Shown: positions 44,479 through 54,953, counted from the stretch's first letter. The stretch is DNA of 64,000 bases from Maledivibacter halophilus (GCF_900167445.1 NZ_FUZT01000011.1:1-64000); one strand, 5' to 3'. A program made the numbers and translations. Notes: generated by a model from the sequence alone, not told the origin.

Positions 44479-44542
44479 GGAATGTGCAGAGTGCAATATA
44501 GGATTTAAATTTCTTTACCCCCCTAGCACTTCGCACCTCTCA
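44479..44542. repeat. Imperfect GC-richer hairpin between convergent genes
   Basis: GTGCAGAGTGC at 44484-44494 pairs with GCACTTCGCAC near 44526-44536 (9 of 11). It is notably richer in G+C than its surroundings and the loop is over 30 bases. It may be a terminator or a remnant of a repeat family. Confidence 0.4.
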
Positions 44543-44554
44543 CCAATAATTTAT

Positions 44555-45292
44555 CTATTTTATTCCAGATACTATTGAAAGTATACCCATTATAATAATC
44601 AAGATAGTAGTTAGCTTTTCAAAGGTTTCTTCTTTAACTTTATTACCAAAATTAATTCCTATAAAAACTCCACCAATTAGTGCAGGCAATAAATAGCCTG
44701 TAAATTTTAGGACCTGAACATTAATCAGCTTTTTACTCAAAAATATTATTATTGTCATAATATTTAATACCCAGAAAAAGCCAGTTAAAGTCGCTCTAAA
44801 AACTTGTTTCTCTACACTTTGATTAGTTAAGAATAATATTACTGGAGGGCCGCTAATGCTAATACTTCCATTTAATAGCCCACTAACAAGGCCCACTGGA
44901 ATATAAGCTAATTTTTCATTCTTTATCTTAACTTTATATCCAAAATAGAAAGACACTGCTGATATTGTTACTATTATACCCACCATAATCTTTAAAATAC
45001 TTTCATCTAAATTTATAAGCATATTTGCTCCTATAGGCGTGGTAACAACTGCAGCTATAATCAATAAAGATATTCTTTTTAGTTCCAAATGCTCTCTTAT
45101 TTTATAAAGTATTATAGAATTAATTATAAAACTATATATGATTAACATTGGCACTATTATTTTAAGAGGCATAAATGCTCCTAAAAGTGGAACTGACAAT
45201 AGGGAAAATCCAAAGCTAGTTGCTCCCTGCACAAGTCCAGCAGAAAATATCACAATAAACCCCAAGGCTAATACTACTATTTCACTTTCCAT
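44555..45292 (-). CDS. TSUP-family permease (TauE/SafE sulfite/organosulfonate exporter)
   Basis: A membrane protein of 245 residues with about eight hydrophobic segments. The family start is VIFSAGLVQGATSFGFSLLS and the second repeat is VSGLLNGSISISGPPVILFL, both signatures of TSUP permeases. Related proteins move sulfite, sulfonates or sulfoacetate; the substrate here is unknown. GGGAGG lies just upstream of the ATG. No sulfur genes are adjacent. Confidence 0.92.
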   Translation of the reverse strand: MESEIVVLALGFIVIFSAGLVQGATSFGFSLLSVPLLGAFMPLKIIVPMLIIYSFIINSIILYKIREHLELKRISLLIIAAVVTTPIGANMLINLDESILKIMVGIIVTISAVSFYFGYKVKIKNEKLAYIPVGLVSGLLNGSISISGPPVILFLTNQSVEKQVFRATLTGFFWVLNIMTIIIFLSKKLINVQVLKFTGYLLPALIGGVFIGINFGNKVKEETFEKLTTILIIIMGILSIVSGIK

Positions 45293-45457
45293 ATTTTCCT
45301 CCCGATTTCTTCATAATTCTTTCACATAATATATAGTATATAAAATTTGTGAAGAATTGTCATCAAGTCTGATTAGGTATTTTTAAAATTTGTTTTTATC
45401 ATAAAAGGGTTTAAGCTAATTTATAAATTAACCTAAACCCTTCTATTTTTTATTAAC

Positions 45458-45576
45458 TGAGCAAATTGCATAATTACTTTATCAAAAACTAACTAAATAC
45501 GTATTATTTTAAAAACTTTAATGCTATACCATATATTATACATTTTTGGCAAATTAGAATTATAAAATTTCTTTAA
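45458..45576. repeat. Family A palindromic repeat (MITE-like), copy 3, inverted
   Basis: Starts TGAGCAAATTGCATAATTAC and contains AAAACTAACTAAATACG and GCTATACCAT, which match the reverse complement of copy 2. Its other end (AATTATAAAATTTCTTTAA) is degenerate and overlaps the gltB stop codon. Confidence 0.8.
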
Positions 45577-48500
45577 CTTATTGACTCTAATTTCTTCTGA
45601 TAGATAGAAGAAATTATTTTTAAGAATTTATTTTCAAAATGATTCCAATTATCAAGTATTTTTTTTGCCTTTGGACTATTTGTATAGATATAATGATTAT
45701 TAACAAGTCTTTTAACTTCTTTTATGTCATGGGAACTAGCTAAAGATTGAACTGAAACCATTTCTTTATTACATTTGTTTTCAAATTCACCACCTTCGTC
45801 TAGTACATAAGCTATACCACCTGTCATTCCAGCACCAAAGTTTTTGCCAGTTGTTCCAAGTATAACAACAGTTCCACCAGTCATATATTCACATCCATGA
45901 TCTCCTACACCTTCTACTACAGCTATCCCCCCACTATTTCTAACACAAAATCTTTGACCAACTCTTCCTAAAATATAAGCTTCACCTGAGGTGGCACCAT
46001 AAAGCAAAGTATTTCCTGCAATGATATTCTCATGGGAATTAAATGAAGAATTTTTAAATGGCTTCAAAATTATTTTACCGCCTGATAGACCTTTTCCAAG
46101 ATAATCATTAGCTTCACCTTCAAGAATCAAGGTAACTCCTCTTACTGCAAAAGCACCAAAGCTTTGGCCAGCCGAGCCCACTGCATTTACTACAATAGTA
46201 TCGTCACTTAGACCTAGGTCTCCATATCGTTTTGCAATTTTACCGCTTAACATTGCTCCAAAGGCACGGTCAGTATTTTTAATGTCTAATGTATGTTCAA
46301 CATTTATTTCATTCTCAATCGCTATTTCTGAGTTCTTTATTAATTTTCTATCTAAAACATTATCTATTTTATGATCCTGTGAAATTGTACATTTTTCTAC
46401 TATGCGAGATGGTAATTCCGGCTTATATAATATTGAAGATAAGTCACATTTTTTGATTTTCTCCTTTTCGCTTTCTAAGGCTTCTAACACATCAACTCTT
46501 CCAATCATCTCCCTAACTGTTCTAAAGCCAAGCTTAGCCATTATCTCCCGTATTTCTTTTGCAACAAATGTAAGATAATTAATTAAATGCTCTGGACTGC
46601 CTTTAAATTTTTTACGCAGATTATAATCTTGTGTTGCAATTCCCGATGGGCATTTATTATGATGGCATTGTCTACACATTATACATCCACAGGCTATTAA
46701 AATAGAGGTGGCAAATCCATATTCCTCTGCCCCCAATAGTGTAGCAATAACCACGTCTCTTCCTGTCCTCATCTTACCATCGACCTGAAGAGTAATTCTA
46801 CTTCTCAAATCATTTAATAATAATGTCTGTTGAGTTTCAGCAAGACCTAATTCCCAAGGCAATCCAACATATTTCATTGAACTAATAGGAGAAGCCCCTG
46901 TACCTCCATCATGTCCACTAATTAGAACAGTATCAGCATGACCTTTAGCAAGTCCTGCTGCAACTGTACCTACACCTATCTGTGAAACTAATTTTACACC
47001 TATTTTAGCCCTTGGATTGACATTTTTTAAATCAAAAATTAATTGGGATATATCTTCTATTGAATAAATATCGTGATGAGGCGGAGGAGATATCAAATCA
47101 ATTCCTGGAGCTGAATGACGAACCTTTGCAATTTCTGAAGTGATTTTATTTCCTGGCAAATGACCTCCTTCACCGGGTTTGGCCCCTTGAGCTATTTTAA
47201 TTTCTATCCCATCACAATTCACAAGATAATTGGCAGTTACTCCAAACCTTCCCGATGCTACCTGCTTGGTGGCACTTTTAAGATTTCTCCCATCTAACCT
47301 TAGTTTATAACGGCTGGGATCTTCTCCACCTTCACCTGAATTACTCTTCCCTCCAATCCTATTCATGGCAATTGCTATGGTTTCATGGACTTCCTTACTC
47401 AATGAACCAAATGACATTCCAGAAGCAGTAAATCTCTTCAAAATATCTTCAACTGGTTCAACTTCTTCTATTGCAATACTTTTTCTTTTCTTAAACTTTA
47501 GCAAACCTCTAATAGTTGTATTTTTACTATTTTCTTCATTTATTTCATTACTATACTCCTTGTATATATTATAATTATTTTCAACACATGCTTTCCTAAG
47601 TCTGGTAACTACATTTGGATTGAAAATATGACGCTCTCCCTTTGGATTCCAAAGTATTTCTCCTCCCACATCCAAAGAGCTAAGCTGATGATATGCCATG
47701 TTATGTCTAATCAGCACTTCCTTAGAAATAAGATCTAATCCAATACCAGATAGTACTGCAGGCGTATCGGGAAAATATTCCTTAATTACATCTTCATTTA
47801 TTCCTACAGCTTCAAAAATCTGAGCCCCACAATAACTTTGTAGTGTTGAAATACCTATCCTAGAAATAATCTTTAAAAGGCCTGAGCAAATTGCAGAAAT
47901 ATAATTTTCAATAGCCTCATGGGCATTTTTAACATTTTTAATGTTTTTTTTGTTTTCAACCATATATGATATTGATTCAAAGGCCATGTATGGATTGATG
48001 GCTTTAGCCCCAAAGCCTACTAATAGTGCTATATGCATAACATCTCTGGCATCTCCCGCTTCCACAATTATATCAGCAGCTGTTCTTAATTTTCTCCTAA
48101 CCAGATGATGATGTACAGCACTTAAGGCCAAAAGGCTTGGAATAGGTGCATTATACATATCTGATTTTCTATCACTTAAAACTACTATATTATATCCAAG
48201 ATTAATACTTTCTTCTACCCTCTTACATAAATAGTCCAATGCCTCCTTAAGTCCATTTCCTTCATAGTCAGCCTGAAATACTGTGGGAATTGTAATTGCC
48301 TTGAAATCCCTAGAATCAAGCTTACATATATTTTCTAATTCACTATTCTTTAGAATAGGATGATTTAGTCTTATAAATTTATTTTCTTTTTCCGTTTCTA
48401 TCTCGTCTAATAATTTTCCATGGGCCCCCATAAATTGTACCAAAGACATTATCATTTCTTCCCGAATAGGATCTATAGCAGGATTAGTTACTTGAGCAAA

Positions 48501-50066
48501 TTTTTGTTTGAAATAATTAAATAGAAGTTGTGGACGATCAGACAAGACTGCTAGTGGTGTATCTATTCCCATTGATCCAATAGGTTCTTTCCCTTTTTCA
48601 CACATAAATTCAATAACTTTATTTAATTCTTCCTTTGTAAATCCAAAAACTAATTGCTTTCTATGCAAATTTTCACTACTCATTTTTCTCACTTCAACCG
48701 GCTGTCTAATATCCTTAAGTGTTACTCGATTTCGTTCAATCCAACGGGCAAAGGGCTTTCTTTTAGATACAGTAGTTTTAATTTCATCGTCGTATAGAAT
48801 CCTTCCCTCTTCTGTATTAATCAATAGCATTTTTCCAGGTTCTATACTTCCCTTTTCGATTATTTTTTCTGGATCTATATCTACTACTCCTGCTTCTGAT
48901 GCCATTATTACTAAATCATCATTTGTAACTAAATATCGGGCAGGTCTTAATCCATTTCTATCTGCTTTTACTCCTACCTTTACTCCATCTGTAAATGCAA
49001 TAGTTGCAGGCCCATCCCAAGACTCCATCATTCTTGCATGGTACTCGTAAAATCCTCTTCTCTCTTTATCCATCCCTTTATCTCTTTGCCAAGCCTCTGG
49101 TATAAGCATCATCATTATGTTTTCAAGAGGATGAGCATTTGCTGCAAATATTTCTAAGGCATTATCCAAGGATGCTGAATCACTTCCACCTGGTTCAATT
49201 ATTGGTAAAATCTTTTTAAAATCTTCTCCAAACAATTTCGAACGCATTACACCTTCCCTTGCATTCATCCAATTTATATTTCCTCTGATGGTATTAATTT
49301 CACCATTATGGGCAATATAGCGAAAGGGCTGGGCAAGCTTCCATGAAGGAAAAGTATTTGTACTATATCTTTCATGTACTATTACTATTGATGTTGTAAT
49401 CATTTCATCAAGTAAATCTAAGTAAAATTCCTGTAGTTTATATCCTAATATCTGTCCTTTATATATTATTGTTTTACTAGACATACTACAAATATAGAAG
49501 CTCTCAGTATAAGGTTTTTTTGTACATCTAATTAATTTTTCAACCTGCTTTCTAACTAATAGAAGTTTTCTTTCGAAAACATCATCGTTTTGATCAGCTT
49601 TGTCAATAAAGACTTGCATAACCACTGGTCTAGTTGCCCTTGCACATTCTCCGCAGGCTTCTTCATTTACCGGTACTTCTCTCCATCCAATTAATCTTTG
49701 ATCTTCCTTTTTAAGGATTTTTTCAAATACCCCTTCACAATATAATCGGGCATTAGGTTGTCTAGGTAGAAAAAGCATACCTACAGCATAATTGCCATCC
49801 TTAGGTAAATCAATATTCATTTTTTTAGTCTCTCTCTTTAAAAATTCATGGGGTATTTGAAACATTATACCTGAGCCATCACCAGTACTCTCATCGGCAC
49901 CTACAGCTCCACGATGCTTTAAACTTCTTAGTATTTGCAATCCTTGCTGCAGTATATAATTGGATTTATTTCCTTTTACGTTTGCTATAAACCCTACACC
50001 ACAGCTATCTTTTTCCATGTCTGGAGAATAAAGTCCCTGCTTTTTGGGTAGTCCATAGATATTCAT
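45573..50066 (-). CDS. gltB: Glutamate synthase, large subunit
   Basis: Converts glutamine and 2-oxoglutarate to two glutamates. About 1497 residues in the standard order: class II glutamine amidotransferase with nucleophile Cys in DSCGVGFIANVKG (residue 22 counted from this start, so a short propeptide is expected), central domain, FMN domain with the 3Fe-4S site CIMCRQCHHNKCPSG, and the C-terminal beta-helix (NAVGSAGQSFGAFAVRG, GATSGEAYILGRVG). The ATG at 50066 has AAAGGAAG at a good distance; the frame is open 39 codons further. No gltD small subunit lies nearby, so the electron donor (NADPH via an unlinked GltD, or ferredoxin) is open. Confidence 0.96.
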   Translation of the reverse strand: MNIYGLPKKQGLYSPDMEKDSCGVGFIANVKGNKSNYILQQGLQILRSLKHRGAVGADESTGDGSGIMFQIPHEFLKRETKKMNIDLPKDGNYAVGMLFLPRQPNARLYCEGVFEKILKKEDQRLIGWREVPVNEEACGECARATRPVVMQVFIDKADQNDDVFERKLLLVRKQVEKLIRCTKKPYTESFYICSMSSKTIIYKGQILGYKLQEFYLDLLDEMITTSIVIVHERYSTNTFPSWKLAQPFRYIAHNGEINTIRGNINWMNAREGVMRSKLFGEDFKKILPIIEPGGSDSASLDNALEIFAANAHPLENIMMMLIPEAWQRDKGMDKERRGFYEYHARMMESWDGPATIAFTDGVKVGVKADRNGLRPARYLVTNDDLVIMASEAGVVDIDPEKIIEKGSIEPGKMLLINTEEGRILYDDEIKTTVSKRKPFARWIERNRVTLKDIRQPVEVRKMSSENLHRKQLVFGFTKEELNKVIEFMCEKGKEPIGSMGIDTPLAVLSDRPQLLFNYFKQKFAQVTNPAIDPIREEMIMSLVQFMGAHGKLLDEIETEKENKFIRLNHPILKNSELENICKLDSRDFKAITIPTVFQADYEGNGLKEALDYLCKRVEESINLGYNIVVLSDRKSDMYNAPIPSLLALSAVHHHLVRRKLRTAADIIVEAGDARDVMHIALLVGFGAKAINPYMAFESISYMVENKKNIKNVKNAHEAIENYISAICSGLLKIISRIGISTLQSYCGAQIFEAVGINEDVIKEYFPDTPAVLSGIGLDLISKEVLIRHNMAYHQLSSLDVGGEILWNPKGERHIFNPNVVTRLRKACVENNYNIYKEYSNEINEENSKNTTIRGLLKFKKRKSIAIEEVEPVEDILKRFTASGMSFGSLSKEVHETIAIAMNRIGGKSNSGEGGEDPSRYKLRLDGRNLKSATKQVASGRFGVTANYLVNCDGIEIKIAQGAKPGEGGHLPGNKITSEIAKVRHSAPGIDLISPPPHHDIYSIEDISQLIFDLKNVNPRAKIGVKLVSQIGVGTVAAGLAKGHADTVLISGHDGGTGASPISSMKYVGLPWELGLAETQQTLLLNDLRSRITLQVDGKMRTGRDVVIATLLGAEEYGFATSILIACGCIMCRQCHHNKCPSGIATQDYNLRKKFKGSPEHLINYLTFVAKEIREIMAKLGFRTVREMIGRVDVLEALESEKEKIKKCDLSSILYKPELPSRIVEKCTISQDHKIDNVLDRKLIKNSEIAIENEINVEHTLDIKNTDRAFGAMLSGKIAKRYGDLGLSDDTIVVNAVGSAGQSFGAFAVRGVTLILEGEANDYLGKGLSGGKIILKPFKNSSFNSHENIIAGNTLLYGATSGEAYILGRVGQRFCVRNSGGIAVVEGVGDHGCEYMTGGTVVILGTTGKNFGAGMTGGIAYVLDEGGEFENKCNKEMVSVQSLASSHDIKEVKRLVNNHYIYTNSPKAKKILDNWNHFENKFLKIISSIYQKKLESIS

Positions 50067-50485
50067 TTTGACCATTCTTCCTTTCACTTCTAATTCATAA
50101 ATTGCAATATTTAGAATTATAAAGTTCATTTTTTTGAAAATTCTGTTGAGAGTGATTATATCATATTTATTCATTACATTCAATGCTTTTAAAATTATTT
50201 TTTATTGCAAAACCCGCTATTTTACTAATTTATGTAGGAAAACGTTATCTCTATCACTTCAAGTTCAGATACCATGATTTATATTTTTTATTCATCAGTC
50301 AGTATATTAATTCTTTTTTGAAAACTCTTTTTTATGCAAATTTATTATATGTTAAAATCATTTTAAAATTCTTTACATGTATTATGCAATTTCCTCATTT
50401 ATAAAAATAAATGTACCCCTGCAAATCAAAATTTACAAGAGCACATCTATAAAAGCAAATCTCAAATTATTCAATTTTAATTATA
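50067..50485. other. Intergenic region, 419 bp
   Basis: Promoter region of gltB plus the area after the ABC exporter. It holds one family A-type end, TTATGCAATTTCCTCA, at about 50383-50398, without a partner end. No riboswitch-like structure is seen. Confidence 0.5.
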
Positions 50486-52567
50486 TCATAGCTCCATATT
50501 GGAATATTGAAGCTGTACTAAATTATAATAAAGACCCTTCTTATTCAAGAGCTCCTGATGGGAGCCTATTTCTTTCACCCTGCCTTTATGCATGACTATT
50601 ATTTTATCTGAATGCTGAATAGTTGATAATCTATGGGCAACTGCCAGGGTAGTTCTACCTTTCATAATTTTATACAATGCATCTTGAATAAGTTTTTCTG
50701 TTTCTGTATCAATATTGGCTGTAGCTTCATCTAAAATCAATATTGACGGTTTTCTAGCCAGTGTTCGAGCAAAGGAAAGGAGTTGTCTTTGACCTGATGA
50801 TAAAGTTGCTCCCCTTTCAAAAACCCTTTCTTTATATTTATTGGGAAGCTTTTCAATAAAGCTATGGGAATTAACATATTTTGAAGCTTCTAGCATATCT
50901 TCATCTGATATATTTTTATCCCTTAGCTTTATATTACTTTCGATATTACCAGTAAATAAAAATACATCCTGTAGCATTTGTCCTATATGCTTTCTTAAAG
51001 ACCTAGTATCAATGTCTTCTATATTGATACCATCAATTTTAATTTCACCTTTTTGAATCCCATAATATTTTCCTATAAGATTGAGTATCGTTGTCTTTCC
51101 TGCACCGGTGGCCCCTACAAATGCTGCTGTTTCTCCGGCATTAACCTTAAAGGATACATCCTTTAATATCCACTCATCTTTCTTATATGCAAACCAGACA
51201 TTTTTAAACTCTATTTCTCCTTTTATTTTATCTAATTTTATTGCATTTTCTTTGTCTTCTAAATTAGGCTTTGTATCAAGTAATCCAAAAATCCTTTCAG
51301 CTGACGCCATAGCAGCTTGAAAAACATTAAATTGTTCTGCCAGCTGCTGAACCGGTTGAAAAAACCTTGATATGTACTGGGTAAAGGCAATTAATGTACC
51401 TATTGTTATAATCCCTGTCAAAACATACTTTCCACCAAAAAATATTATTATTGCCGTAGCAGCAATTTTTAAAAAGTAAATTGATGGACCATATATACTA
51501 AAGGCCTTTATTTGATTTTTATTGGCTCTATTTAACTTATTGTTTACTTTATAAAATTCATCAAATTTTTCTTCTTCATTTGCGAAGATTTGAATTATCT
51601 TCATTCCTGATATATGTTCAGATAAAAAAGCATTTACCCTTGAAATATTCTCCCGAACTTTCCTGAACATAAGCTTTGAATACTTCCTAAAAATCAATGT
51701 AGAAACAATGAGAACAGGTATAACTGTATATGTTAATAATGACAGCTTCAAATTAAAACTTACCATTGCTATTACAATACCAATTAATAAGAAAATGTTC
51801 TTTACCGAATTAATTATTACACTAGTGTACATTTCATTAATTGATTCAGTATCATTTGTAACCCTTGTAACAAGCTTTCCAATAGGTCGTGAATTAAAAA
51901 ATTCTATATCCATTTTTTCAATATGTGAAAATACATCCAGTCTTATTTCATAAATAATTTTTTGACCTGTATATTGAAGGAGTAGAGATTGTATATACTG
52001 TACAATACTTCCTATGATTATTATAGATAAGAATAATATTCCAAATTTTACTAAATTATTAAAATCTTCTTTTCTAAGGAGTTTTATCTCATCTTCCGTT
52101 AGCTTTTCCACATTAAATCTCTTATTTTCAACTTCAATATAATTGTCTTCTAGTAATGATATCTCCTTTTCTTTTTTCAAAATATCTATCTCAAACTTTG
52201 TAAGACCCTCTATAAAATAATATCTATTATTAATTAGTAATATTCTTGCCTTCAAATTATCTTCATATTTATTTGCAGGGTCTTTGATAATTCTCTTTCC
52301 CTTAAATAAAACAGCATTATCCAACAAATTACTATCTTCTTCCGTTAAAATCGAATAGGTAATATCATATTTTGTTATTATACTATCGATGCTCTTTGCA
52401 ATTAGAACCGGCTGAACAAGTTCAACCCCCACTACTATTGCAAGCAATAAAAATGAAATTATTATATGTACCATATAAGGCTTTGCATATTTCATTAGCC
52501 GTTTAAACAAATATATATCTTCCTTGTTTTTCTTATCTTTTTTAAAAATATATCCAATACTTTTCAT
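50486..52567 (-). CDS. ABC exporter subunit, ATP-binding and membrane domains (BmrD/YheH-like)
   Basis: Half of a heterodimeric multidrug-type exporter, 693 residues. Membrane helices lie in the first part, with an insert of about 100 residues between the first two helices, as in the larger subunit of BmrCD. The ATPase has Walker A GATGAGKTT, the Q-loop LQDVFLFTGN, the signature SSGQRQLLSFARTLA and Walker B ILILDEATANID (catalytic Glu present). It begins 6 bp after its partner gene. The substrate is unknown. Confidence 0.92.
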   Translation of the reverse strand: MKSIGYIFKKDKKNKEDIYLFKRLMKYAKPYMVHIIISFLLLAIVVGVELVQPVLIAKSIDSIITKYDITYSILTEEDSNLLDNAVLFKGKRIIKDPANKYEDNLKARILLINNRYYFIEGLTKFEIDILKKEKEISLLEDNYIEVENKRFNVEKLTEDEIKLLRKEDFNNLVKFGILFLSIIIIGSIVQYIQSLLLQYTGQKIIYEIRLDVFSHIEKMDIEFFNSRPIGKLVTRVTNDTESINEMYTSVIINSVKNIFLLIGIVIAMVSFNLKLSLLTYTVIPVLIVSTLIFRKYSKLMFRKVRENISRVNAFLSEHISGMKIIQIFANEEEKFDEFYKVNNKLNRANKNQIKAFSIYGPSIYFLKIAATAIIIFFGGKYVLTGIITIGTLIAFTQYISRFFQPVQQLAEQFNVFQAAMASAERIFGLLDTKPNLEDKENAIKLDKIKGEIEFKNVWFAYKKDEWILKDVSFKVNAGETAAFVGATGAGKTTILNLIGKYYGIQKGEIKIDGINIEDIDTRSLRKHIGQMLQDVFLFTGNIESNIKLRDKNISDEDMLEASKYVNSHSFIEKLPNKYKERVFERGATLSSGQRQLLSFARTLARKPSILILDEATANIDTETEKLIQDALYKIMKGRTTLAVAHRLSTIQHSDKIIVMHKGRVKEIGSHQELLNKKGLYYNLVQLQYSNMEL

Positions 52568-52573
52568 ATTAAA

Positions 52574-54346
52574 TTACCGCCCTTTTGTTGATTTTTCATC
52601 ATATACTTCAAATGTTGCTGCCAACTGCTGTTTTTTCACAATAGAGTTATATTGTCCATCAATTGCCACCAACTCTTCATGGGTTCCTTCTTCTACTATT
52701 TTCCCTTCATCTAAAAATATAATATGGTCAGCATGCTTTATTGTAGAAATCCTGTGAGCAATAATTATGGTCGTTTTATTTTTCCTTTCTTCTTTTAATG
52801 CTGCTAATATTTTTTCTTCTGTATCGGTGTCTACTGCCGATACTGCGTCATCAAGTATTAATATAGGAGCTTTTTTAATCAAAGCTCTAGCTATGGATAT
52901 CCTTTGTTTTTGTCCACCTGAAAGGGCAATGCCCCTCTCTCCTGTAACAGTGTTGTATCCCTCTTTAAATTCTATAATGTTATCATGAACATTTGCAAGT
53001 TTAGCATTTTTTATAATTTCATCCATATTTATCTCATTAACACCAAAGGCAATGTTTCGTGTAATGGTATCTGAAAAAAGAAAATTATCTTGGGGGACAC
53101 AACCTATGTTTCTTCTTAACATCTTAAGGGGCAATTTCATAATATCCTTTCCATCAATTAATATTTTACCCTCTGGAATATTATATAATCTCAGGAGCAA
53201 ATTAATTAAAGTTGTCTTCCCAGCTCCTGTTCTACCTATAATACCAATTGTTTGACCTCTTTTAATATGAAGATTAATATTTCTAATTGCATATTCATCT
53301 GAATCTGGATACTTAAAGGATAAATCATTTATCTTTACACTTCCATTTATGTCCCTTACCTCAATTACTGATTTAGAATCAAATATCTCAGGCTTTGCAT
53401 CAAGAATTTTTTCTATCCTGTCAAGGGAAGCCTTACCCTGGGCAATAACATTTAGAACCATTCCAATTGCCATCATAGGCCACACCAACATACTTAAAAA
53501 ATTAATAAAAGCAACTAGATTTCCAAGTGAAATTTCTCCAATCATAGTCAATCTACCGCCATATATTATTGTAAGTATTAAGCTTAATCCAACTACCCCT
53601 CTAATGATTGGGTCAATTGCAGATCTAAGCTTAGCTAGCCTAATATTCTTATCAAAGTTGTTTTTATTAGTTTTGGCAAAGGCCTCTATTTCTTTCCTTT
53701 CCTGAATAAAAGCCTTAATAACTCTTATTCCAGAAAAACTCTCTTGAACCATATCAGTCATACTTGCAAAGGCCTCTTGTTTTTCTCTAAATCTCTTCTT
53801 CATAAATTTACTTATAACAAATCCTTGAAATATAATTAACGGGAAGGGAATAATGGCTATTAAAGTAAGTTTCACATTTACAATATATGCCATATTGTAA
53901 AGAACCATGGTTATAAGTACTATAGCATCTACCATCATTAAAAGTCCTGGACCGATTGCCATCCTTACTGCATTAATATCATTTGTGGCATGGGCCATTA
54001 AATCCCCGGTCTTATGTTCATTGAAATATCTTTGAGATAATTTTTCAAGATGCTTAAATATATCATTTCTAAGATGAAACTCTATATTTCTCGATGTACC
54101 AAAAATCAAATTTCTCCATATAAACCTACCTAAAGCAATGGATATGCCAAATAGTAAAAGGTACAGCCCTTTATTCAATAAGTATGATTCTTCTACTTTT
54201 CCAGTCATAATTCCATCGGTAATATTTCCTATTATTATGGGAACCCTTATTTGTAATAAATCTACTGTAATCAAAGCAATAATTCCTATTAAGAATCTAA
54301 AAAAATATTTCCTATAATATTCATTTAAATATTTTCCAAAAATCAT
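52574..54346 (-). CDS. ABC exporter subunit, ATP-binding and membrane domains (BmrC/YheI-like)
   Basis: The partner half-transporter, 590 residues with six membrane helices then an ATPase: Walker A GRTGAGKTT, VPQDNFLFSDT, signature LSGGQKQRISIARAL. Walker B reads ILILDDAVSAVD, with Asp where the catalytic Glu normally is. This Glu-to-Asp change marks the degenerate site of heterodimeric exporters. The two genes form an operon in the order of BmrCD. Confidence 0.93.
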   Translation of the reverse strand: MIFGKYLNEYYRKYFFRFLIGIIALITVDLLQIRVPIIIGNITDGIMTGKVEESYLLNKGLYLLLFGISIALGRFIWRNLIFGTSRNIEFHLRNDIFKHLEKLSQRYFNEHKTGDLMAHATNDINAVRMAIGPGLLMMVDAIVLITMVLYNMAYIVNVKLTLIAIIPFPLIIFQGFVISKFMKKRFREKQEAFASMTDMVQESFSGIRVIKAFIQERKEIEAFAKTNKNNFDKNIRLAKLRSAIDPIIRGVVGLSLILTIIYGGRLTMIGEISLGNLVAFINFLSMLVWPMMAIGMVLNVIAQGKASLDRIEKILDAKPEIFDSKSVIEVRDINGSVKINDLSFKYPDSDEYAIRNINLHIKRGQTIGIIGRTGAGKTTLINLLLRLYNIPEGKILIDGKDIMKLPLKMLRRNIGCVPQDNFLFSDTITRNIAFGVNEINMDEIIKNAKLANVHDNIIEFKEGYNTVTGERGIALSGGQKQRISIARALIKKAPILILDDAVSAVDTDTEEKILAALKEERKNKTTIIIAHRISTIKHADHIIFLDEGKIVEEGTHEELVAIDGQYNSIVKKQQLAATFEVYDEKSTKGR

Positions 54347-54614
54347 TTTTTACTCTCCTCATAACGAATAATTATAAACATATATTTCTAATTTTTCAGT
54401 TTTATTCATAAAAAATAAATATTCATGAATACTTATACATTATTGTTATTATTTAGTATCATCTAGATATTTTACCACATAGAAAAAAATATAACAACGA
54501 TTGTAAGTTCCTAATAAAATAATTATTAATCTATACTTTAAATAAAACTTTTAGGTTATACAGAACTATAAAATGCATTAATTTTAATTCTTCCATAAAA
54601 AGTTATTTTTAAAC
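54347..54614. other. Intergenic region upstream of the ABC exporter operon
   Basis: About 270 AT-rich bases with the exporter's promoter presumably on the minus strand. No motif or structure stands out. Confidence 0.4.
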
Positions 54615-54643
54615 TTGACATCTTATTGTATTGATGTTAATAT
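54615..54643 (+). promoter_or_regulatory. Strong sigma-A-type promoter for the structured RNA
   Basis: TTGACA at 54615-54620, a 17-bp spacer and TAATAT at 54638-54643. Transcription would begin near 54650 and read into the structured region. Confidence 0.75.
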
Positions 54644-54649
54644 GCTTAA

Positions 54650-54953
54650 TGAAATACTTTGAGAAATACAATATATTTTATGTGAATTATATATTGGTAG
54701 TAGAAATTTAGTGAGACAAATCATGGGAGATTAATATAATAACTTGTAGGATTTGCACAAGCTAAAACCATAACTTCGAAACCAATATGGAAAAACACCT
54801 GTAGAACTGGGGTTTATCTAAGATCTTGAAAGATAAAAATGGTCTTGGGTTAGGCTATATGTAAATATGGTTTAAAGTGAGCCGTAAAGGCGAAACTTAA
54901 GCACTCTAACTCTGCGTATTTAATAATACACAGTAGTTATAGAGTGCTTTTTT
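54650..54953 (+). ncRNA. Large structured non-coding RNA (candidate raiA-motif RNA)
   Basis: A region of about 300 bases with no reading frame, lower A+T and many paired blocks. These include CTTGT/ACAAG around GGATTTGC (54744-54760), CCATA/TATGG, AAACACC/GGGGTTT, ATCTT/AAGAT, GGCT/AGCC and GCC-GTAAA-GGC (54881-54891). Unpaired conserved-looking strings such as GCTAAAACCATAACT, TTGGGTTAGG and CGAAACTTAAG lie between. Its own promoter and terminator bracket it. The layout reminds me of the clostridial raiA motif, but that match is from memory. It is not a T-box, SRP RNA, tmRNA or RNase P by its sequence. The gene downstream is the betaine ABC operon. Confidence 0.65.
54899..54953 (+). terminator. 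Intrinsic terminator of the structured RNA
   Basis: AAGCACTCTAACT pairs with AGTTATAGAGTGCTT through a bulged stem, followed by six T. It ends the RNA about 160 bp before the betaine transporter gene. Confidence 0.85.

Noticed and set aside
54650..54953. A glycine betaine riboswitch or T-box controlling the opu operon
   Set aside because: No T-box sequence (UGGN-type T-loop) is present, and no betaine riboswitch is known to me; the RNA is closed by its own terminator 160 bp before the operon.
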